Assembly: GCA_017308515.1 (NCBI GenBank)
Contig: JAFKEN010000006.1
Location: forward strand, 540,479 to 604,478
Length of the DNA: 64,000 nt
Source of the DNA: Actinomycetales bacterium
GTDB taxonomy: Bacteria; Actinomycetota; Actinomycetes; Actinomycetales; Microbacteriaceae
Direction of reading: 5' to 3'
Shown: positions 7,784 to 18,529 of the stretch, one piece after another
Position numbering within the stretch: position 1 is the stretch's first letter
How the letters are laid out: every line of letters begins with the position of its first letter
Position numbers and translations under genes: made by a program
Notes under the pieces: generated by a model
Database searches by the model: none
What the model saw: the letters and a program-made list of their open reading frames with translations, nothing else
Told to the model about the DNA's origin: nothing

Positions 7784-8733
7784 GGCTCGGCATCGACATC
7801 GGCGGCACGAAGACGGCCGCGGTCGCACTCGACGCCGAGGGCTCCGCTCGGCACGCCGTCGAACTGCCCACCGAGCTCGGACCGGAGGCCGTCGTCGCGA
7901 CCGTCGCCGAGGCGGCGGGGCGACTCGCCGAGCGGGCGGGGACCCCGATCCACGGCTTCGAGGCGATCGGGATCGGCGTGCCCGGCACGGTCGACCCGGC
8001 CACCGGCGACGTCACCCACGCCGTCAACCTCGGGGTCGAGTCGCTGCCGCTCGCGCGCCTCGCCGAGGCCGCGCTCGGCGTGCCGGTGCGCGTGGAGAAC
8101 GACGTCAACGCCGCCGCGCTCGGCGCCGCGCACGTGATGCGCGCCGGGGGCGGCGCGCCGGTCGCGTCGATGGCCTACCTCAACCTCGGCACCGGCCTCG
8201 CCGCGGGCCTCGTCATCGACGGCCGCGTGCACCGCGGCGCGACCGGGCTCGCGGGGGAGATCGGGCACCTGCCGATGGTGTCCGACGGCGAGCTGTGCCC
8301 GTGCGGGCAGCGCGGCTGCCTCGAGCTGCTCGCCTCCGGCTCGGCGCTCGCGCGGCTCTGGCCCGGTGACGGCAGCGCGCCCCCTGCTCGCGCGCTGTTC
8401 GACGCGGCGGATGCGGGCGATCCGGTCGCGCTCGCCGTGCGGTCCGACTTCGCGGCGAGCGTCGCGGCGGCGGTGCGGCTGCTCGTGCTCACCGCGGACC
8501 CCGAGCTCGTCGTCATCGGCGGTGGCATCAGCGCCCTCGGCGACCGCCTGCTCGCGGCGGTGCGCGGCGCGCTGCTCGCCGACGGCGAGCGCAGCCCGTT
8601 CCTCGCGGCGGCCCGCCTGCCCGACCGGCTGCGGATCGTGCCGCGCGACGTGCCGGTCGCGGCGATCGGGGCGGCGCTCGTGGGCGATCCCACCGCCGCG
8701 GCGCGAGAGGAGGCGCCGTGGCCGAGGTCGTGA
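7780..8733 (+). CDS. ROK family sugar kinase, probably N-acetylglucosamine kinase
   Basis: A 317-aa ROK kinase. The ATP phosphate-binding motif DIGGTKTAAV is at residues 5-14, the catalytic-base region is VRVENDVNAAALGAA, and the zinc motif CPCGQRGCLE and substrate segment AGEIGH follow. It lacks the DNA-binding domain of the ROK regulator upstream. The GTG start overlaps the hexosaminidase stop, and its end overlaps nagB by 16 nt. It should phosphorylate the sugar released by the GH3 enzyme. GlcNAc is favoured because NagA and NagB are next in the pathway, but glucose or ManNAc cannot be excluded. Confidence 0.85.
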   Translation: MRLGIDIGGTKTAAVALDAEGSARHAVELPTELGPEAVVATVAEAAGRLAERAGTPIHGFEAIGIGVPGTVDPATGDVTHAVNLGVESLPLARLAEAALGVPVRVENDVNAAALGAAHVMRAGGGAPVASMAYLNLGTGLAAGLVIDGRVHRGATGLAGEIGHLPMVSDGELCPCGQRGCLELLASGSALARLWPGDGSAPPARALFDAADAGDPVALAVRSDFAASVAAAVRLLVLTADPELVVIGGGISALGDRLLAAVRGALLADGERSPFLAAARLPDRLRIVPRDVPVAAIGAALVGDPTAAAREEAPWPRS

Positions 8734-9482
8734 TCGTGCGCGACGCCGAGGAGGGCGGCGAGGTCGCCGCCGGGCTGCTCGCGCGCGTCGTCGCCGCCGA
8801 CCCCGAGGCCGTGCTCGGCCTCGCGACGGGTTCCACGCCGCTCACGACCTGGGCGGCGCTCGCCGCGCGGGGACTCGACCTCTCGCGCGTGCGCGGGTTC
8901 GCGCTCGACGAGTACGTCGGGTTGCCGCCCGGCAGCCCGCAGAGCTACCGGGCGACCGTGCAGCGCGACATCGTCGAACCGCTCGGCCTCGATCCCGAAC
9001 GGGTGCGGGTGCCGGGCGACGACGGGCCGCTCGAGGGCGCCGGCGAGCGCTACGAGGCGGCGATCCGCTCCGCGGGCGGCGTCGACCTGCAGGTGCTCGG
9101 TATCGGCACGACCGGCCACATCGGCTTCAACGAGCCGGGCTCCTCGCTCGCCTCCCGCACCCGCGTGAAGACGCTCACCGAGCAGACCCGGCGCGACAAC
9201 GCGCGCTTCTTCGGCAGCGCCGATGAGGTCCCGAGGCACTGCCTCACCCAGGGGCTCGGCACGATCCGCGACGCGCGCCGGCTCGTGCTGCTCGCCTGGG
9301 GCGCGGGCAAGGCCGAGGCGATCGCGGGCGCGGTCGAGGGGGCGGTGACGGCCTCGTGCCCGGGCTCCGCGATCCAGCTGCACCCCGAGGTCACGGTCGT
9401 CGTCGACGAGCAGGCGGCGGCCGGGCTGCGCTACGCCGACTACTACCGCCACGCCTGGCGGCACCGGCACGAGCTCGGCTGA
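8718..9482 (+). CDS. nagB: Glucosamine-6-phosphate deaminase
   Basis: A 254-aa enzyme that converts glucosamine 6-phosphate to fructose 6-phosphate and ammonia. Family motifs are LGLATGSTP, FALDEYVGLPPG (the Asp of DEY is the catalytic acid/base) and GIGTTGHIGFNEPGSSLASR with its active-site His. The length matches the family. Its GTG start lies inside the kinase gene. The gene is convergent with nagA, with a hairpin between them. It is the last step of the amino-sugar pathway and feeds glycolysis. Confidence 0.95.
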   Translation: MAEVVIVRDAEEGGEVAAGLLARVVAADPEAVLGLATGSTPLTTWAALAARGLDLSRVRGFALDEYVGLPPGSPQSYRATVQRDIVEPLGLDPERVRVPGDDGPLEGAGERYEAAIRSAGGVDLQVLGIGTTGHIGFNEPGSSLASRTRVKTLTEQTRRDNARFFGSADEVPRHCLTQGLGTIRDARRLVLLAWGAGKAEAIAGAVEGAVTASCPGSAIQLHPEVTVVVDEQAAAGLRYADYYRHAWRHRHELG

Positions 9483-9489
9483 GGCTCGT

Positions 9490-9515
9490 CCCCTGTCGGG
9501 CCGAACCCGACGGGG
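9490..9515. terminator. Bidirectional hairpin between nagB and nagA
   Basis: CCCCTGTCGGG (9490-9500) and CCCGACGGGG (9506-9515) form a 10-bp stem with one bulged T and a 5-nt loop, between two convergent genes. It is flanked by a 17-nt direct repeat, GAGCTCGGCTGAGGCTC (9471-9487 and 9515-9531), which contains the nagB stop on one side and the nagA stop on the other. Confidence 0.65.
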
Positions 9516-9529
9516 AGCTCGGCTGAGGC

Positions 9530-10675
9530 TCAGGCCGCCGGCACGCGCTCCCCGGCGGCCCAGACCCCGCGCACGCGCCAGTCCTCGTCGATCACCACGA
9601 GGTCGGCCGCGTAGCCCGGCTGCAGGCGTCCCAGGCGATCCTCGAGGCCGAGCACGGCGGCGGGGGTGCGGGTGAGGGCGGTGACCGCCTCCACGGCCGG
9701 CACGCCCGCCTGCACGGCGGTGCGCAGGGCGACGTCCTGCGTGAGGGTCGAGCCGGCGAGGGTGTCGGTACCGTTGAGCACGGCGCGGCCGCCGGTCACG
9801 GTGACGTTGAGGGATCCGATCTTGAAGAAGCCGTCGCCGCCGCCCGCCGCCGCCATGCCGTCGGTGACGAGCGCGACGCGGCGGGGCGCGGCGCGGAAGG
9901 TGAGCTGCAGCACCCCGGGGTGCACGTGGATGCCGTCCGCGACGATCTCGATCGTCACGCGGTCGTCGTCGAAGGCCGCGACGAGCGGGCCGGGATCGCG
10001 GTGCTGGATGCCGGGCATCGCGTTGAAGGCGTGGGTCAGCAGCCGCGCGCCGTGGTCGAACGCGGAGCGCGCCCGGTCGTAGTCGACCTCGGTGTGCCCG
10101 ACCGCGACGACGACGCCGGCCTCGACGAAGCGGTCGATGGTGCCGAGCGCGCCGGGCAGCTCGGGCGCGAGGGTGATCTGCCGGATCGTGCCGTCACCGG
10201 CCTCGAGCAGCGTCTCGACGGTCTCGGGGTCGGGCGCCTGGAGGAACTCCTCGGCGTGCGCCCCGCGCCGGCGCACCGCGAGGAACGGCCCCTCGAGGTG
10301 CGAGCCGAGCACGAGCGGGTCGGCGGCCGCGAGCTCGCGCACCCCGCGCAGCCCGGCGGTGAGCTTCTCGATCGGGTTGGCGACGAGCGAGATGACCGAG
10401 CGGGTCGTGCCGTGCGCGCGGTGGGTGGCCAGCGCCGAGCGGATCGCCTCCGGCCCGTCGTCGAAGCCGAACCCGCCGCCGCCGTGCCCGTGCAGATCGA
10501 GGAAGCCGGGAGTCAGTCGCGCGCCGGCGAGGTCGACGCGCTCCGCGCCGGTCGCGGCATCCCCGGGGTCGCCCGTACCGCGGGCGACGATCGCGTCGTC
10601 GTCGATGCGCAGCCAGGTCGCGGGGGTCTCGCCGTCGGCGTCGAGCAGGGTGGCGTTCTCGAACAGGGTCGACAC
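9530..10675 (-). CDS. nagA: N-acetylglucosamine-6-phosphate deacetylase
   Basis: A 381-aa amidohydrolase that removes acetate from GlcNAc-6-phosphate to give the NagB substrate. Visible motifs: PGFLDLHGHG, SHLEGPFL (metal-binding Glu), VAVGHTEVDYD and LTHAFNAM (metal-binding His), and VTDGMAAAG with the catalytic Asp. The GTG start sits 6 nt after a -10-like TAGGCT (minus strand, 10687-10682), so the mRNA is probably leaderless. It is transcribed towards nagB from its own promoter, separately from the importer operon. Confidence 0.95.
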   Translation of the reverse strand: MSTLFENATLLDADGETPATWLRIDDDAIVARGTGDPGDAATGAERVDLAGARLTPGFLDLHGHGGGGFGFDDGPEAIRSALATHRAHGTTRSVISLVANPIEKLTAGLRGVRELAAADPLVLGSHLEGPFLAVRRRGAHAEEFLQAPDPETVETLLEAGDGTIRQITLAPELPGALGTIDRFVEAGVVVAVGHTEVDYDRARSAFDHGARLLTHAFNAMPGIQHRDPGPLVAAFDDDRVTIEIVADGIHVHPGVLQLTFRAAPRRVALVTDGMAAAGGGDGFFKIGSLNVTVTGGRAVLNGTDTLAGSTLTQDVALRTAVQAGVPAVEAVTALTRTPAAVLGLEDRLGRLQPGYAADLVVIDEDWRVRGVWAAGERVPAA

Positions 10676-10781
10676 GGCTCGAGCCTAGGGCGCGGGCCGG
10701 TCGTAGCATGGACGACGAGCGGGCTCTCGCCCGCTCCCGCGGCCGGCGTCCCGAGCCACCCTCTCCCCTCTCGGATCCTCG

Positions 10782-12023
10782 ATGTCGTCCGCTCCCGCCT
10801 CCGACCGGCTGCCGATGGTGCCCCTGCTGGTGCTCGCCGGCGCGGTGTTCGCCTCGGTCACGAGCGAGTTCCTCCCGACCGGCGTGCTGCCGCAGATCGC
10901 GGCCGAGCTCGGGGTCTCCGAATCGCGGGTGGGGCTGCTCGTCACGATCTTCGCCGCGACGGTCGTCGTCACGGCGGTACCGCTCACGGCGCTCACCTCG
11001 CCGATCCCGCGTAAGACGCTCATGGTGGTGCTGCTCGGCGGCTTCGCGCTGTCGAACGTGGCCGCTGCGCTCGCCCCGAGCTACGAGCTGCTCGCCGTCG
11101 CGCGGGTGTTCGGCGGGCTGTGCCACGGACTGTTCTGGGCCGTCACCGGCCCGTACGCGGCCCGGCTCGTGACCCGGCGCCACCTCGCGCGCGCCGTGTC
11201 GATCGCGAACGGCGGCGGCACCCTCGCCTTCATCCTCGGCGTGCCGATCGGGGCCGCGCTCGGCGCGGCCCTCGGCTGGCGCTGGGCCTTCGGGGTCATG
11301 AGCGGCGTCGTGCTGGTGTTCCTCGTGCTCGTCGTGCTGCTGCTGCCCGCGGTCGAGCATCGGGTGACGCTCGCGACGGCGGAGCTGTCGCTGCCGACCC
11401 GGAAGGACCGCACGATCCCCGGGATCCTCGTCATCGCGGTCACGATCTTCGTCGTCGCCACCGGGCACAACGCGCTCTACACCTACATCGCGCCGTGGGT
11501 CTCGCAGGTCGGCGGGGTACCGCTCGACGGCGTGAGCGGCGAGCTGTTCGCCTTCGGGCTCGCCGGCGCGGTCGGCCTCGTCGCGGCGGGCGTGTTCGGC
11601 GACCGGTTCCCGCGCGCGGCGCTCCCGGTCGCGATCGGCGTCGTGATCCTCGCCGTCGTGCTGCTCGCCCTGCTCGGGCCGGGCTCGCCGATCGCGACCA
11701 CGCTGCTGCTCGTGCTGTGGAGCGCGGGCTTCGGGGGCATCCCCGCGCTCGTGCACGCGCGGATGCTCCACACCGCCTCGCTGCGGGTGCGCGACCTCGG
11801 CTCGGCGATCATCACGATCGCGTTCAACGCCGCCATCTCGCTCGGGGCGCTGCTGGGCGGGCTCGTGCTCGACCACGCGGGGATCGCGTGGATCCCGTGG
11901 ACGCTCGTCGCGATCGTCACCCTGGGCCTCGGCGTCGCCCTCGCGACCGAGCCGATCCGGGCGCGCGCGGCGGGATCCCCGCCGGCGCCCGCGGGGGCTG
12001 GCGGCGGGCAGCCGGATCGCTAG
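10782..12023 (+). CDS. MFS transporter, DHA1/AraJ-type exporter
   Basis: A 413-aa permease with twelve predicted helices. The N-terminal helix has the [18 protein letters not shown] pattern of the AraJ/PbuE-like exporter branch, with PRKTLM as the loop 2-3 motif. The C-terminal tail ([10 protein letters not shown]) is low-complexity. It stands between nagA and glyA with no clear partner. The substrate is unknown; relatives export sugars, nucleosides or drugs. The ATG lacks a good ribosome-binding site. Confidence 0.85.
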   Translation: MSSAPASDRLPMVPLLVLAGAVFASVTSEFLPTGVLPQIAAELGVSESRVGLLVTIFAATVVVTAVPLTALTSPIPRKTLMVVLLGGFALSNVAAALAPSYELLAVARVFGGLCHGLFWAVTGPYAARLVTRRHLARAVSIANGGGTLAFILGVPIGAALGAALGWRWAFGVMSGVVLVFLVLVVLLLPAVEHRVTLATAELSLPTRKDRTIPGILVIAVTIFVVATGHNALYTYIAPWVSQVGGVPLDGVSGELFAFGLAGAVGLVAAGVFGDRFPRAALPVAIGVVILAVVLLALLGPGSPIATTLLLVLWSAGFGGIPALVHARMLHTASLRVRDLGSAIITIAFNAAISLGALLGGLVLDHAGIAWIPWTLVAIVTLGLGVALATEPIRARAAGSPPAPAGAGGGQPDR

Positions 12024-12031
12024 ACTGGCCC

Positions 12032-12110
12032 CGTCGCGACTGGCGTTCGGATGGGGTCACCATCGGGGAGCGGCGTGGATTCTCGGAACGCGGCCGTTCG
12101 CCTGGGCCGC
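12032..12110 (+). promoter_or_regulatory. ZTP (pfl motif) riboswitch upstream of glyA
   Basis: The conserved pfl blocks occur in order: GACTGGCG at 12038-12045, a stem with a TCACCATCGGGGAGCG segment at 12056-12071, and CCGTTCGCCTGGGC at 12093-12106, where GCCTGGGC is the pseudoknot-forming 3' end. This RNA senses ZTP/AICAR, the signal of 10-formyl-THF shortage, and is known to control glyA, folD and purH. Both downstream genes here, glyA and folD, make one-carbon folates, which fits. The remaining 29 nt hold the ribosome-binding site (TGAGGAG), so control may be at translation or through an unrecognised terminator. Confidence 0.88.
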
Positions 12111-12139
12111 GGCGCACATCCCCGCCTGAGGAGCCCGTC

Positions 12140-13441
12140 ATGACCACCCCCTCCACCCCGTCGGCCTTCGCCGCTCCGCTGAGCGAGGTCGATCCCGAGA
12201 TCGCCGGTCTCGTCGCGCGCGAGCTCGACCGCCAGCGCGGCACGCTCGAGATGATCGCGAGCGAGAACTTCGTGCCGCGCGCCGTGCTCGAGGCCGTCGG
12301 CACCGTGCTCACCAACAAGTACGCCGAGGGCTACCCCGGCAAGCGCTACTACGGCGGCTGCGAGGTCGTCGACGAGGTCGAGGCGCTCGCGATCGAGCGG
12401 GCGAAGAGCCTCTTCGGCGCGGCCCACGCCAACGTGCAGCCGCACTCGGGCGCGAGTGCCAATGCCGCGGTGCTGAGCGCGATCGCGCAGCCGGGCGACC
12501 GGATCCTCGGCCTCGACCTGGCCAACGGCGGTCACCTGACCCACGGCATGCGCCTCAACTTCTCGGGCAAGCTCTACGAGGCCCACGCGTACGGCGTCGA
12601 CCCCGCCTCGGGCCGCATCGACATGGACCGCGTGCGCGACCAGGCGCTCGAGGTGAAGCCCCGGGTGCTCATCGCGGGCTGGTCGGCGTACCCGCGCCAG
12701 CTCGACTTCGCGGCGTTCCGCGCGATCGCCGACGAGGTGGGCGCGACGCTCTGGGTCGACATGGCGCACTTCGCGGGCCTCGTCGCGAGCGGGCACCACC
12801 CCTCGCCCATGCCGCACGCGCACATCGTCTCCTCGACCGTGCACAAGACGATCGGCGGCCCGCGCTCGGGCTTCATCCTCACGAACGACGACGATGTCGC
12901 GAAGAAGATGAACCAGAACGTCTTCCCCGGTCAGCAGGGCGGCCCGCTCATGCACGTCATCGCCGGCAAGGCGGTCGCGTTCAAGCTCGCCGCCGAGCCC
13001 GAGTTCGTCGACCGCCAGGCGCGCACGGTGCGCGGCGCCGCGCTGCTGGCCGACCGGCTCGCCGCGGCCGACGCCGTGGGCGCCGGGGTCGGCATGGTCA
13101 CCGGCGGCACCGACGTGCACCTCGTGCTCGTCGACCTGCGCGCCTCGGAACTCACCGGTCAGGAGGCCGAGCACCGTCTCGAGGAGGCGGGCATCACGGT
13201 CAACAAGAACTCGGTGCCCGACGACCCCCGCCCGCCGATGGTGACCTCGGGCGTGCGCATCGGCACCCCCGCGCTCGCGACCCGCGGCTTCGACGACGCG
13301 CAGTTCGCCGAGGTCGCCGACGTCATCGCCGAGACCCTGAAGCCGGGCGCCGACCTCGCCGGGCTGCGCGCGCGCACCCGCGCCCTCGCCGACGCGTTCC
13401 CGCTCTACCCCGGCCTCACGAGCCCCGGCAGCTGGAGCTGA
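12140..13441 (+). CDS. glyA: Serine hydroxymethyltransferase
   Basis: A 433-aa PLP enzyme that converts serine and THF to glycine and 5,10-methylene-THF. Family blocks: [51 protein letters not shown] and [14 protein letters not shown], where the Lys of VHKT binds PLP. The family more often has TTTHKTLRGPR, so this site is slightly divergent. The ATG follows GAGGAGCCC. It is the first gene behind the ZTP riboswitch and is 1 nt from folD. Confidence 0.97.
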   Translation: MTTPSTPSAFAAPLSEVDPEIAGLVARELDRQRGTLEMIASENFVPRAVLEAVGTVLTNKYAEGYPGKRYYGGCEVVDEVEALAIERAKSLFGAAHANVQPHSGASANAAVLSAIAQPGDRILGLDLANGGHLTHGMRLNFSGKLYEAHAYGVDPASGRIDMDRVRDQALEVKPRVLIAGWSAYPRQLDFAAFRAIADEVGATLWVDMAHFAGLVASGHHPSPMPHAHIVSSTVHKTIGGPRSGFILTNDDDVAKKMNQNVFPGQQGGPLMHVIAGKAVAFKLAAEPEFVDRQARTVRGAALLADRLAAADAVGAGVGMVTGGTDVHLVLVDLRASELTGQEAEHRLEEAGITVNKNSVPDDPRPPMVTSGVRIGTPALATRGFDDAQFAEVADVIAETLKPGADLAGLRARTRALADAFPLYPGLTSPGSWS

Positions 13442-13442
13442 G

Positions 13443-14345
13443 ATGACGGCGACGAGACTCGACGGGATCGCGACCGCCTCCGCCATCAAGGACGAGCTGC
13501 GGCAGCGGGTGGCGGCGCTGCGCGAGCGCGGCGTCGTGCCCGGCCTGGGGACGCTCCTCGTCGGGGCGGATCCGGGCTCCGTGTCGTACGTGGCCGGCAA
13601 GCACCGCGACTGCGCCGAGGTCGGCGTCGAGTCGATCCGCGTCGACCTGCCCGAGACCGCGAGCGGCACCGAGATCGCGCGTGCGATCGCCGAGCTCAAC
13701 GAGAACCCGGCGGTCACCGGCTACATCGTGCAGCTGCCGCTGCCCGCCGGCGTCGACGAGCACGCGGCCCTGGAGCTCATCGACCCCGCGAAGGACGCCG
13801 ACGGCCTGCACCCGACCAACCTCGGCCGGCTCGTGCTCGGGGTCGACGGCGAGATCGACACCCCGCTGCCGTGCACGCCGATGGGCATCGTCGAGCTGCT
13901 GCGCCGGCACGACGTGCCGATCTCGGGTCGGCACGTGACCGTCGTCGGTCGCGGGCTCACGGTGGGTCGCCCGCTCGGGCTCGTGTTCACGCGCAAGGGC
14001 GTGGATGCGACGGTGACGCTCACCCACTCCCGCACCCCCGACGTCGCCACCGAGATCTCGCGCGCCGACATCGTCGTCGCCGCGATCGGCAGCCCGCACT
14101 TCGTGCAGCCCGACTGGGTGAAGCCCGGCGCCGCGGTGCTCGACGTGGGCGTCACGCGCGTCGGCACGACCGAGTCGGGCAGGGCGAAGCTCGCGGGCGA
14201 CGTGCACCCCGAGGTCGCCGAGGTCGCCGGCTGGCTGACCCCCAACCCCGGCGGGGTCGGGCCGATGACGCGCGCGATGCTCGTCGCGAACGTCGTGCAG
14301 ATGGCGGAGCGGGGCGCGCTCGGGCGGCAGGTGCTCGCGGGCTGA
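13443..14345 (+). CDS. folD: Methylenetetrahydrofolate dehydrogenase/cyclohydrolase
   Basis: A 300-aa bifunctional enzyme that turns 5,10-methylene-THF into 10-formyl-THF with NADP. Motifs: [16 protein letters not shown] (Tyr-x3-Lys catalytic pair), [36 protein letters not shown] and [13 protein letters not shown] (dinucleotide binding). It starts 1 nt after glyA and shares its riboswitch, so serine-derived one-carbon units are carried to formyl-THF by one transcript. Only 6 nt separate its stop from that of convergent galK. Confidence 0.97.
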   Translation: MTATRLDGIATASAIKDELRQRVAALRERGVVPGLGTLLVGADPGSVSYVAGKHRDCAEVGVESIRVDLPETASGTEIARAIAELNENPAVTGYIVQLPLPAGVDEHAALELIDPAKDADGLHPTNLGRLVLGVDGEIDTPLPCTPMGIVELLRRHDVPISGRHVTVVGRGLTVGRPLGLVFTRKGVDATVTLTHSRTPDVATEISRADIVVAAIGSPHFVQPDWVKPGAAVLDVGVTRVGTTESGRAKLAGDVHPEVAEVAGWLTPNPGGVGPMTRAMLVANVVQMAERGALGRQVLAG

Positions 14346-14351
14346 GCCGCC

Positions 14352-15541
<1,190 letters not shown>

Positions 15542-15545
<4 letters not shown>

Positions 15546-16690
15546 GTCGGGTCTCCGCTCTGGGTGGCAGCGATCTGGGGCGCCGGCACCGTCTCGAGCG
15601 CCGCGCGCAGCCGCTCGGCGATCGTCTCCGGCGGGATGTCGCCCACCCAGGCTCCCATCGCCGCCTCCGAGCCGGCGAGGTACTTGAGCTTGTCCGCGGC
15701 GCGGCGCGGCGAGGTCAGCTCGAGGTGCAGGCGCACCGTGTCGCGCCCGACGTGCACGGGCGCCTGGTGCCAGCCGGCGATGTACGGGGTCGGCGAGTCG
15801 TAGAGCGCGTCGACCGCGCGCAGCAGGCGCAGGTAGAGCGGCGCGAGCTCGTCGCGCTCGGCGTCGCTGGTCGCGGCGAAGTCGGGCACGTGCCGGTGCG
15901 GCAGGAGGTGCACCTCGATCGGCCAGCGCGCGGCGAAGGGCACGTAGGCCGTCCAGTGCTCGCCGCTCAGCAGCACGCGCGGGCCCTCCCGCTCGGTGTC
16001 GAGCACGCGCTGGAACAGATCCGGCGTGGTGCGCTCGACCGCCTCCAGGGTGCGCTGCATGCGCGGGGTGACGTAGGGGTAGGCGTAGATCTGCCCGTGC
16101 GGGTGCTGCAGCGTCACCCCGATCGCCTCGCCCCGGTTCTCGAAGGGGAACACCTGCTCGACCCCCGGCAGTGCCGACAGGGCCTCGGTGCGGGCGGCCC
16201 AGGCCTCGATCACGGTGCGGGCACGGCTGACCGTGAGCGCGCCGAACGACCCCTCGCGCTCGGGGCTGAAGCACACCACCTCGCAGCGGCCGACCGCGGT
16301 GCGGGTGCGTTCGAGGCCGAGCTCGGCGAGATCCTCGAGGCCCCGCGGGGCGTTGCGTGCGGTGTCGGCGAGCTCGGGCCCGAAGCTCGGGCTGCGGTTC
16401 TCGAACACCGCGACGTCGTACATCGCGGGGATCTCCGAGGGGTTGGTCGGCGACTGCGGTGCCAGCGGGTCGAGCTCCGCCGGCGGCAGGAACGCCCGGT
16501 TCTGGCGGGCGGCCGCGACGGAGACCCAGTCGCCGGTCAGCACGTCCTGCCGCATGACGGCCGTCGCGGGCCGCGCGTCGAGGGTGCGCGCGTCGACCGC
16601 GCGCTCGGCGCCGAGGCTCGTGTCGGCGTCGTCGAAGTAGATCAGCTCGCGGCCGTCGGCGAGGGTGGCGACCCGCTGCGTGATGGGCAC
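15542..16690 (-). CDS. galT: Galactose-1-phosphate uridylyltransferase
   Basis: A 382-aa Leloir enzyme that exchanges UMP between UDP-glucose and galactose 1-phosphate. Motifs: LADGRELIYFDD at the N-terminus, the zinc-site region RCEVVCFSPE, the catalytic VTLQHPHGQIYAYPY (His-Pro-His), and VHLLPHRHVPDF. I chose GTG at 16690 because a -10-like TATCGT lies exactly 6 nt upstream and no ribosome-binding site is present, which fits a leaderless mRNA. A TTG at 16708 would add six residues but would put the start upstream of that -10. Confidence 0.93.
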
Positions 16691-16738
16691 CGCATTACGA
16701 TAAGGCAATCATCGGTTTCGATTCCGAAGGAAAGGGCA
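16691..16738. promoter_or_regulatory. Divergent galT / deoR promoter region
   Basis: The 48-nt gap carries TACGAT (16696-16701, + strand) for deoR and TATCGT (16702-16697, - strand) for galT. The two -10 hexamers nearly coincide, so RNA polymerase can serve only one direction at a time. The DeoR start has a good ribosome-binding site (GAAGGAAAGGG). A loose inverted repeat, TCGG-N8-CCGA (about 16713-16728), may be a regulator site, but I am not certain. Confidence 0.5.
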
Positions 16739-17572
16739 ATGGCGACGGAGGCGACCCCCGCCGAGGTGCGCCGCGCCCGGCTGCGCGCGATGCTCGCACA
16801 GGACGGCTTCGTGCGCGTCGCGACCGCCGCCGCCGAGCTCGGGGTCAGCGAGGTGACCCTGCGGGCCGACCTGGCGGCGCTCGAGCGCGCCGGGGCCCTC
16901 ACCCGCATCCACGGGGGTGCCATGCCGGTCGCGCGGGGCCGCGAGGATCCGGTCGAGGCGACCGACGCGCGCGAGCGCGAGGCGAAGCGCGCCATCGGCC
17001 GCGCCGCCGCCGCCCTCGTGCCGAGCGGGGCGTGCCTCGCGCTCGACGTCGGTTCGACGGCGCTCGCCGTGGCGCGCGCGCTTGTCGCCCGACCCGAGCT
17101 GCGCGACGTGACGATCCTCACCAACGGCCTCGGCATCGCGCTCGCCCTCGAGGAGGCGGTGCCGCGGTTCACCGTGCTCGTCACCGGCGGCACGCTGCGC
17201 CCCCTGCAGCACTCGCTCGTCGCGCCGCTCGCCGACGCGACCCTCGCGGGCGTGCACCTCGACCTCGCGATCCTGGGCGGCAACGGCGTCGCCGAGGATG
17301 GCGACGTCACGAACCTCAACCTCCCCGAGGCCGAGGTCAAGCGGATGCTCCTCGACCGCGCCGACCGCGCGGTGCTCATCGCCGACGGCTCGAAGGCCGG
17401 GCGCACCGCTCCCGCGCGCATCGGCGCCCTGCGGGAGTTCGCGACCCTCGTGACCGCCGGGCGCGGCGGCGACCGTCTCGCCGCGCTCGCCCGCGCCCAC
17501 GGCGTCGCGGCCATCGTCGCCGACGGGGTGACCCCCGACGGCGGAGACGACGCCCCTAGGCTGTCCGGGTGA
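16739..17572 (+). CDS. DeoR/GlpR family regulator of galactose genes
   Basis: A 277-aa repressor. The N-terminal helix-turn-helix is [20 protein letters not shown] followed by the family hallmark LTRIHGGAM. The C-terminal sugar-phosphate sensor has LALDVGSTALAVARAL, VTILTNGLGIAL, LVTGGTLRPLQHS and ADGSKAGR. It is divergent from galT-galK and overlaps the epimerase gene (GTGA), so it probably controls the Leloir genes in response to a phosphorylated galactose intermediate. The ligand is inferred. Confidence 0.9.
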   Translation: MATEATPAEVRRARLRAMLAQDGFVRVATAAAELGVSEVTLRADLAALERAGALTRIHGGAMPVARGREDPVEATDAREREAKRAIGRAAAALVPSGACLALDVGSTALAVARALVARPELRDVTILTNGLGIALALEEAVPRFTVLVTGGTLRPLQHSLVAPLADATLAGVHLDLAILGGNGVAEDGDVTNLNLPEAEVKRMLLDRADRAVLIADGSKAGRTAPARIGALREFATLVTAGRGGDRLAALARAHGVAAIVADGVTPDGGDDAPRLSG

Positions 17573-18525
17573 CGGACGCCACCCCGAACCCCGAGATCAC
17601 CCCGACCGGCACGCGGATCCCCCTGCACCACGAGGGCCCGCTCGGCTCCGTCGAGGCGGAGGTCGCCACCGTCGCGGCCGCCCTGTGCGCCCTGACCGTG
17701 GGCGGCGCCGCGCTCGTCGAGCCGATCCCGCGCGGATCCACCCCGCCCTTCGGCACCGGCACCGTGCTGAGCCCGTGGCCGAATCGGGTGCGCGACGGGC
17801 GCTGGGAGCTCGACGGGCAGGAGCAGGTGCTCGATCTCACCGAGCGCGAGCGGGGCAACGCGCTGCACGGGCTGCTGCGGCACGCCGACTACGTCGTGCG
17901 CGAGCGCACCGCGAGCTCGGTGACCCTGGGGGCGCTCATCGCCCCGCAGCACGGCTGGCCGTTCCTGCTCGACACCTGGGTGAGCTACGAGCTCGTCGAT
18001 GACGGGCTGCGGGTGCGGCACGGGGTGACGAACCTCGCCGACCGCTCCGCGCCGTACGCGATCGGCACGCATCCCTTCCTGCGGGTCGGCGACACCCCCG
18101 TGGAGGAGCTGACCCTGACCGCCCCCGCGCCGCGCTTCGTCGAGGTCGACGAGCGCCTCAACCCGGTGGGCGTCGCGCCCGTCGCGGGCACCGCGCGCGA
18201 CCTCACCGGGGGCTCGCGCGTCGGCGACCTCGACCTCGACACCGCCTACGCCGGGGTCGAGCACCGCGACGGGGCGAGCGCGTGGCTGACGGCGCCCGAC
18301 GGGGCGCGCACCGAGCTGCTGCAGGATCCGGACTGGAGCTACCTGCAGGTGTTCACGACCGACCTCTACCCCGATCAGACCGACGGCCACCGCCGTCGCG
18401 CGGTCGCCGTGGAGCCGATGACGGCACCGCCCGACGCCCTCAACTCCGGCGAGGGGCTCGTCTGGCTCGAGCCCGGCTCGAGCTGGAGCGGGGGCTGGGG
18501 CCTGCGCTACGTCCCGGCGGGCTGA
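17569..18525 (+). CDS. galM: Aldose 1-epimerase family protein
   Basis: A 318-aa cytoplasmic galactose-mutarotase-like protein. Visible are PWPNRVRDGRWELDGQE near residue 65, NALHGLLRHADY and IGTHPFLRVGD with the conserved His residues, and VEPMTAPPDALNSGEGLVWL near the end. It supplies alpha-galactose to galK. The GTG overlaps the deoR stop. A TAGGCT hexamer 6 nt upstream could also give a separate leaderless transcript. Sequence alone does not fix whether the substrate is galactose or another aldose. Confidence 0.88.
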   Translation: MTDATPNPEITPTGTRIPLHHEGPLGSVEAEVATVAAALCALTVGGAALVEPIPRGSTPPFGTGTVLSPWPNRVRDGRWELDGQEQVLDLTERERGNALHGLLRHADYVVRERTASSVTLGALIAPQHGWPFLLDTWVSYELVDDGLRVRHGVTNLADRSAPYAIGTHPFLRVGDTPVEELTLTAPAPRFVEVDERLNPVGVAPVAGTARDLTGGSRVGDLDLDTAYAGVEHRDGASAWLTAPDGARTELLQDPDWSYLQVFTTDLYPDQTDGHRRRAVAVEPMTAPPDALNSGEGLVWLEPGSSWSGGWGLRYVPAG

Positions 18526-18529
18526 GCGC

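Noticed and set aside
12051-12120. Glycine or THF riboswitch upstream of glyA
   Set aside because: The conserved blocks match the pfl/ZTP motif in order and spacing. The paired glycine aptamers and the THF core were not seen.
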